Below, one piece after another: positions 60,132-64,000 of a DNA stretch of 64,000 nt (position 1 is the stretch's first letter; each line of letters opens with the position of its first letter). Both the position numbers and the translations under genes were made by a program. The stretch lies in NCBI GenBank assembly GCA_946481275.1, contig CAMLMV010000029.1, positions 1 to 64,000 on the forward strand, given 5' to 3'. The DNA comes from an uncultured Massilia sp. Its GTDB lineage: Bacteria > Pseudomonadota > Gammaproteobacteria > Burkholderiales > Burkholderiaceae. Under the pieces are notes generated by a model, which was not told where the DNA came from, did not search any database, and saw nothing but the letters and a program-made list of their open reading frames with translations.

Positions 60132-61057
60132 TGCAGGTGCTCGAGATAGGCCGCCAGCGCGCGCAGCGTGTCGGCGTCGGTGCCGGAAGCGGCGGGCATG
60201 AACACGCCCGGCTTGGCGGCCTGCGGATCCGCGATCCAGCCGGCCAGCGTGCTTTGGTGCGTGCGCAGCAGGCCGGCGCCGATGTGCGCGCGGCTGCCGA
60301 CGTGCGTCAGGTCGGGGCCGAGGTGCGCCGTCTCGACCACGCCGCGGATTGTGTGGCACGTCTGGCAGCGCTGTTCGAGGAAGGCGGCGCGGCCCCGTTC
60401 CAGCAGCGCGTCCTGCGGTTCCCGGGCCGGTCGTGCCTGGCGTTGCAGCCAGTCGCGGAACGCCTCGGGCGCCAGCGCCACCACGTGCAGGGCCATGTTC
60501 GCATGCTGGGCACCGCAGAATTCCGCGCACTGGCCGCGGTAGACGCCGGGCCGGTCGGCGCGCAAGGTGAGGCCGGTGACGCGGCCGGGGATCATGTCGC
60601 GCTTGCCGGACAGCGCCGGCACCCACAGGCTGTGGATCACGTCGGCCGCGTTCAGGCCCACGTACACGGCCTGCCCGACGGGGATGTGGATCTCGTTGGC
60701 GGTGACGATCTCGCGCCCGCCGGCCGGATCGCGGTAGCGCACTTCCCACCACCACATGTGCGCGGTGACGGAGATCGACAGCGCGGCCTGCGAGCTTTGC
60801 GGGACCAGTTGCGCGCTGCGCCATGTGCTCCACACGAGCAGCGCCGACAGCACGAGCACGGGAAAGGCGACGCCCGCCCCCGCGATCCACAGGCCGGGCC
60901 GCAGCGGCCGCGCGTTGTCGCGCAGGCTGAGCGCCATCAGCGCCATCACGGCGAAAAAGATCAGGGTACCGGCCCCGAACAGGACCCAGGCGAACTGCTG
61001 GACGACGGCGGCGTCCGCGCCGGCCGGGTGCAGGACGGATTGCAGCGTCCCATTCAT
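60128..61057 (-). CDS. coxB: Cytochrome c oxidase subunit II with C-terminal cytochrome c domain (caa3-type)
   Basis: The 309-residue protein has two N-terminal membrane segments, the CuA-binding cupredoxin domain with CAEFCGAQHANM, and a C-terminal c-type haem motif CQTCH in LEQRCQTCHTI. It therefore carries its own electron donor domain, the mark of caa3 oxidases. CuA sits in the periplasm and passes electrons to haem a of subunit I. It is coupled to the fused subunit I gene, with the stop and start overlapping (ATGA). A lipoprotein cytochrome c gene lies seven bases upstream. Confidence 0.9.
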   Translation of the reverse strand: MNGTLQSVLHPAGADAAVVQQFAWVLFGAGTLIFFAVMALMALSLRDNARPLRPGLWIAGAGVAFPVLVLSALLVWSTWRSAQLVPQSSQAALSISVTAHMWWWEVRYRDPAGGREIVTANEIHIPVGQAVYVGLNAADVIHSLWVPALSGKRDMIPGRVTGLTLRADRPGVYRGQCAEFCGAQHANMALHVVALAPEAFRDWLQRQARPAREPQDALLERGRAAFLEQRCQTCHTIRGVVETAHLGPDLTHVGSRAHIGAGLLRTHQSTLAGWIADPQAAKPGVFMPAASGTDADTLRALAAYLEHLQ

Positions 61058-61064
61058 CGCAATC

Positions 61065-61454
61065 TCATCTCAACGTATACAGGAAGGCGGCCATGTGGCG
61101 CGCCTCCTGCTCGGTGAGCCCCACGTCCGGCATCGCCGTGCCGGGCTTGAGGGCGGGCGGATCGAGCAGCCAGGCCACGAGACGCGGGGGCACGTTGGGG
61201 ATGCCGCCGGCGATGTAGCTCAGGCGCCCGAATTTTTCCAGGTCCGGACCGGCCTCGCCGCCCGCGCCCGGGACGTCCGGAATCTTGTGGCACGCGCCGC
61301 ACTGGTATTGCGTGACCAGCTGCTTGCCGATCTTCGCGTCGCCGCCGATGTACGGCTTGCGGAAGTCGTCGTCGCCGCAACCGGCGAGCAGCCCCGCGCA
61401 CGTCAATACGAGCGCGGGGCCAGCGATGGAAAAGCGTGACAGGGAGGTCGGCAC
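61065..61454 (-). CDS. Lipoprotein cytochrome c, first gene of the oxidase operon
   Basis: The product has a lipobox (LLAGCGDDD), one CGACH haem motif (QYQCGACHKIP) and a methionine ligand in TAMPDVGL, followed by EQEARHMAAFLYTLR. It probably docks at the outer face of the inner membrane and donates electrons to the caa3 oxidase encoded after it. The start is uncertain: a GTG at 61454 was chosen to give a short signal peptide; the frame is open to 61517 with no ATG. A paralogous lipoprotein cytochrome is encoded divergently at 62074. Confidence 0.75.
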   Translation of the reverse strand: MPTSLSRFSIAGPALVLTCAGLLAGCGDDDFRKPYIGGDAKIGKQLVTQYQCGACHKIPDVPGAGGEAGPDLEKFGRLSYIAGGIPNVPPRLVAWLLDPPALKPGTAMPDVGLTEQEARHMAAFLYTLR

Positions 61455-61537
61455 GGTTGAATCCACGACGTTGAGTTGGCTTTTATAATACCGGAGAAGA
61501 TGCAATTTTTTTAACACGATTCGTTTGGGACACTCGC

Positions 61538-62077
61538 ATGCCCGCCACGCGCGCCCGCCTGATCATCATGACCGTCATCGCCACCCTGCTGGGATCGGGG
61601 CTGGCCGCCGCGCTCGCGGGCTTCGTCGTGCTGCGCGCCGGCTGGTACGACATCGGCGCCACCACGCAGCACTTCCCGTTCGTCTACGGCATGCTCGAAC
61701 AAGCCATGCATTACTCGGTGCGGCGGCATGCGAAGAGCGTGGCCGAACCCGCGCTGGGCAACCACGGCCAGGTGCTGCGCGGCGCGATCGTCTACCGCGA
61801 CAACTGCGCCCAGTGCCACGGCGGCCCCGGCACGGCGCCCGGCAAGCATGGCCTGAGCATGCAGCCGGTGCCCGGTCCGCTGGTGGACGCGACGCGCCAC
61901 TGGAAGCCGCGCGAGCTGTACTGGATCACGCGCCACGGCATCAAGATGAGCGGCATGCCGGGCTGGGAATACCACCTCAGCGAGGACGAGCTGTGGTCCA
62001 CGGTGGCCTTCATCATGCAGCTGCCCACGCTGGGCGCGGACGACTATCGGACGCTGACGGCGGAGGAGAAGAAATGA
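61538..62077 (+). CDS. Membrane-anchored cytochrome c
   Basis: The 179-residue protein has one N-terminal membrane segment (LIIMTVIATLLGSGLAAALAGFVVL) and one CAQCH haem-binding site in YRDNCAQCHGGPG. The likely Met ligand is in GIKMSGMPGWEYHLSEDELW. It resembles single-haem cytochromes that feed terminal oxidases. It is transcribed away from the oxidase operon and its stop overlaps the next ATG as ATGA. Both genes probably supply electron carriers to the divergently encoded oxidase. Confidence 0.83.
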   Translation: MPATRARLIIMTVIATLLGSGLAAALAGFVVLRAGWYDIGATTQHFPFVYGMLEQAMHYSVRRHAKSVAEPALGNHGQVLRGAIVYRDNCAQCHGGPGTAPGKHGLSMQPVPGPLVDATRHWKPRELYWITRHGIKMSGMPGWEYHLSEDELWSTVAFIMQLPTLGADDYRTLTAEEKK

Positions 62078-62433
62078 ACCGGCTCGTCGCTTTGGTACTC
62101 GCAGCGATCCTGCTTGCCGGCTGCGGCAACGCCAACCGCGCGCCCGCCGGCACCCGGGGCGACGCGGCGCGCGGCCGTATCGCCCTCGCGCAATACGGCT
62201 GCCGCGCATGCCACATGATCCCGGGCGTGACGGGATCGAAGGTCTACGTGGGCCGGCCGCTCGAAGAGATGGCCAAGCGGCCCATCATCGCGGGCGCGCT
62301 GCCGAACAACCAGGCGAACCTCGTGCGCTGGATCCGCAATCCGCAGGCCATCGACCCGCGCACCGCAATGCCCGTGCTGGGCGTGTCGGAACGCGATGCG
62401 GTCGACATGAGCGCCTATCTGCTGTCACACTGA
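62074..62433 (+). CDS. Lipoprotein cytochrome c, paralog of the divergent oxidase-operon cytochrome
   Basis: The 119-residue protein has a lipobox (ILLAGCGNANR), CRACH (GCRACHMIPGV) and the methionine segment TAMPVLGVSERDAVDMSAYLLSH. It aligns along its length with the 61065-61454 protein (ACHxIPxVxG, RxxIAGxxPN, LVxWI/LxxPxA and TAMPxxG), so the two are paralogs. It is coupled to the upstream cytochrome gene (ATGA). Its last nine bases overlap the convergent MocR gene. Confidence 0.82.
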   Translation: MNRLVALVLAAILLAGCGNANRAPAGTRGDAARGRIALAQYGCRACHMIPGVTGSKVYVGRPLEEMAKRPIIAGALPNNQANLVRWIRNPQAIDPRTAMPVLGVSERDAVDMSAYLLSH

Positions 62434-63954
62434 TGCCCGCTCGAGCGCACGGGCCAGGTCGTCCACGCCGGCACGGATCACGTCCGGCGTGAACGCGGAA
62501 AAGCCGAGCAGCAGCCCGGGATCGATGGCGCAAGCGGCGCCCGCCTGCGGATTCGTGTAATAGCCCAGCGTGCGCACGTCCACGCCGAGATCGCGGGCGT
62601 GATGCGCGACCGTTTCCTCGTCCAGCCTCTCCGTGAAATGCACGCACAGGTCCAGGCCCGCGTCCGACGGGCCCTGGCGCAGCCGGCCTGCGAGACGCGC
62701 GTCGAGCGCATCGACGAGGGCTTGCCGGCGCTCGCCATACGCGTCGCGCGTGCGGCGGATGTGGCGCGCGAAGTGGCCGCCGGCGATGAAGTCGGCGAGC
62801 GTCGCCTGCGGCACGATGGGACTGTGGCGGTCGACGACCGCTTTTGCCCGCGCCAGCGCGGCGGCCAGCGCGGGCGGCGCCACCACGTAGCCCAGCCGCA
62901 GCGCGGGGAACAGCACCTTCGACAAGGTTCCCACGTAGATCACGCAGCCCGCGCGGTCCATGCTTTGCAGCGACGCCAGCGGCGGCCCGGTATGCCGGTA
63001 TTCGCTGTCGTAGTCGTCTTCGACGATCCACGCGCGGTTCGCCTCCGCCCAGCGCAGCAGTTCGAGGCGGCGGCGCAGGCTCATGGTCGCGCCCAGCGGC
63101 AGCTGGTGCGACGGCGTCGCGAACGCGAGGCGCGCATCGGGATAGTGTTTGGCCGCGTACGCGACGTCCATGCCCTCGGCGTCGACGGGCACCGGGCAGA
63201 CGCGGGCGCCGGCCACCGTGAACGGCGCCACCGCGCCCTGGTAGCCGGGCGATTCGATCCACATCGCTTCGCCCGGCGCGAGCAGCAACTGGGCCAGCAG
63301 GTACAGCGCCTGCTGCGAGCCGGACGTGATCACGACCTGGTCCGGCGTGCACTGCACGCCGCGCGACGCTTTCAGATAAGCGCACAGCAGCTCGCGCAGC
63401 GGCGCATGCCCGGCGCCGGGACCGTAGCCCAGCGACCCGGTCGAATGACGCCAGTGCCGCGCTTCCAGGCGGCGCCAGACGTCGAACGGGAACAGATCCA
63501 GGCCGGGCATGCTGGCGCGGAAGGCGCGCAGCGGCCCGGCGTGGTGCAGCACGCGCGCCATGCCGCCCGCGATGAGTTCTCCGCGCGCCGACAGCGGGCG
63601 CACCATCGGGGCCGCGACGGCGTCGCCCCCAGGCGCACCGGCCGGCAGCGACGCGCTGACGAATGTCCCCTTCCCGACCGTGCCCTGCAAATAGCCCTCG
63701 GCCATCAGCTGTTCGTACGCCGCCAGCACGGTCTGGCGCGACACGTTCAACAGGCCGCACAGGCTGCGCGTGGCGGGCAGGCGCACGCCGGCCGCGATGC
63801 GGCCGTCGAGGATCGCGTCCTTCAGGTGGACGTACAGCTGGCGGAACAAGGGGGTCGAGGAATCGCGCTCGAGCGTGGCGGCGGCGAGGATGTCGTGGAC
63901 GTGCATGGCGGCGTGGTTCGGATTGGTACGCCCATCTTCCCCATAATTGGTCAT
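62425..63954 (-). CDS. MocR-type regulator with PLP aminotransferase fold
   Basis: The 509-residue protein has the GntR DNA-binding domain (about residues 35-105, LPATRSLCGLLNVSRQTVLAAYEQLMAEGY) and an aminotransferase-like domain with IVEDDYDSEYRH and the PLP lysine region YVGTLSKVLFPALRLGYV. It regulates genes in response to PLP-linked amino compounds. It is similar to the other MocR protein at 27128-28720 and ends at a normal position here. No divergent partner is visible because the window ends just upstream. The start may be the ATG at 63954 or a later one (MHVHDIL). Confidence 0.85.
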   Translation of the reverse strand: MTNYGEDGRTNPNHAAMHVHDILAAATLERDSSTPLFRQLYVHLKDAILDGRIAAGVRLPATRSLCGLLNVSRQTVLAAYEQLMAEGYLQGTVGKGTFVSASLPAGAPGGDAVAAPMVRPLSARGELIAGGMARVLHHAGPLRAFRASMPGLDLFPFDVWRRLEARHWRHSTGSLGYGPGAGHAPLRELLCAYLKASRGVQCTPDQVVITSGSQQALYLLAQLLLAPGEAMWIESPGYQGAVAPFTVAGARVCPVPVDAEGMDVAYAAKHYPDARLAFATPSHQLPLGATMSLRRRLELLRWAEANRAWIVEDDYDSEYRHTGPPLASLQSMDRAGCVIYVGTLSKVLFPALRLGYVVAPPALAAALARAKAVVDRHSPIVPQATLADFIAGGHFARHIRRTRDAYGERRQALVDALDARLAGRLRQGPSDAGLDLCVHFTERLDEETVAHHARDLGVDVRTLGYYTNPQAGAACAIDPGLLLGFSAFTPDVIRAGVDDLARALERASV

Positions 63955-64000
63955 TTGAGCAAGCCATCCGTGAACTTAAGATGACTGCTCGTTCGCACAT

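Noticed and set aside
61441..61517. Plus-strand TATAAT at 61484 as the promoter of the cytochrome gene at 61538
   Set aside because: The nearest TTGA-type hexamers are at wrong spacing (7 or 21 bases), so the evidence is too weak to list.

Overview
The window looks like chromosome of a high-GC betaproteobacterium close to Massilia/Telluria (Oxalobacteraceae). The evidence is very high GC at third codon positions, a PhaM-type PHA-granule protein, a PEP-CTERM sorted protein, a DUF4214/bluetail-like secreted repeat protein, MocR-type regulators and the tamAB, queC, mnmC and tag genes in Burkholderiales style. No rRNA, tRNA, CRISPR array, integrase or intact insertion sequence was seen. Assignments come from reading motifs by eye; no database search was run.

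Layout. 1-1733: lactate-utilisation genes lutA-lutC (minus) divergent from a GntR/FCD regulator, with the same operator-like site before and after the regulator. 1862-10131: a small membrane protein, queC with a phosphoesterase, then the tamA-tamB pair. 10137-13562: a 23-bp perfect hairpin, an ArsR-SRPBCC-DUF1801 operon with its own inverted-repeat operator, a quinone oxidoreductase divergent from a LysR regulator, and a small proline-rich protein. 13667-20368: two tandem paralogous membrane proteins, a DUF535 protein, and a 1480-residue secreted repeat protein with an internal 817-bp identical duplication and a good terminator. 20387-25304: a three-gene condensin operon (mksF-mksE-mksB) without a nuclease gene. 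25552-31359: a secreted protein, a histidine-kinase remnant, an AI-2E/PerM family permease, a MocR regulator divergent from a flavin-binding PNPOx-like protein, and two DUF3108 proteins. 31484-36865: phaM, an orphan molybdopterin dehydrogenase large subunit, and a histidine kinase/response regulator-TPR pair. 36936-39165: mnmC and tag. 39234-43732: Ser/Thr kinase, GAF-GspE-N-like protein, PP2C phosphatase and a PEP-CTERM protein. 43734-48340: rifampin ADP-ribosyltransferase, small proteins, a GST, an MBL hydrolase and a secreted GH2 glycosidase. 48518-54999: a putative Na+/H+ antiporter, an alanine/glycine symporter, a PAS histidine kinase, a D-lactate dehydrogenase-like flavoprotein and an isochorismatase-like hydrolase. 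55118-57260: a lower-GC lipoprotein gene next to a decayed type VI secretion locus (tssA and tssM fragments, tagF with an in-frame TGA). 57310-62433: a caa3-type cytochrome oxidase operon with fused subunits I and III, divergent from two c-type cytochromes. 62425-63954: a second MocR regulator.

Four items stand out. The kinase/GAF-GspE-N/phosphatase module looks like a self-contained phospho-signalling cassette. The MksFEB condensin operon resembles Wadjet but lacks the nuclease. The type VI locus is a genomic fossil whose last nonsense codon falls in a Trp-Trp motif. MnmC has an N-terminal domain stripped of recognisable methyltransferase motifs.
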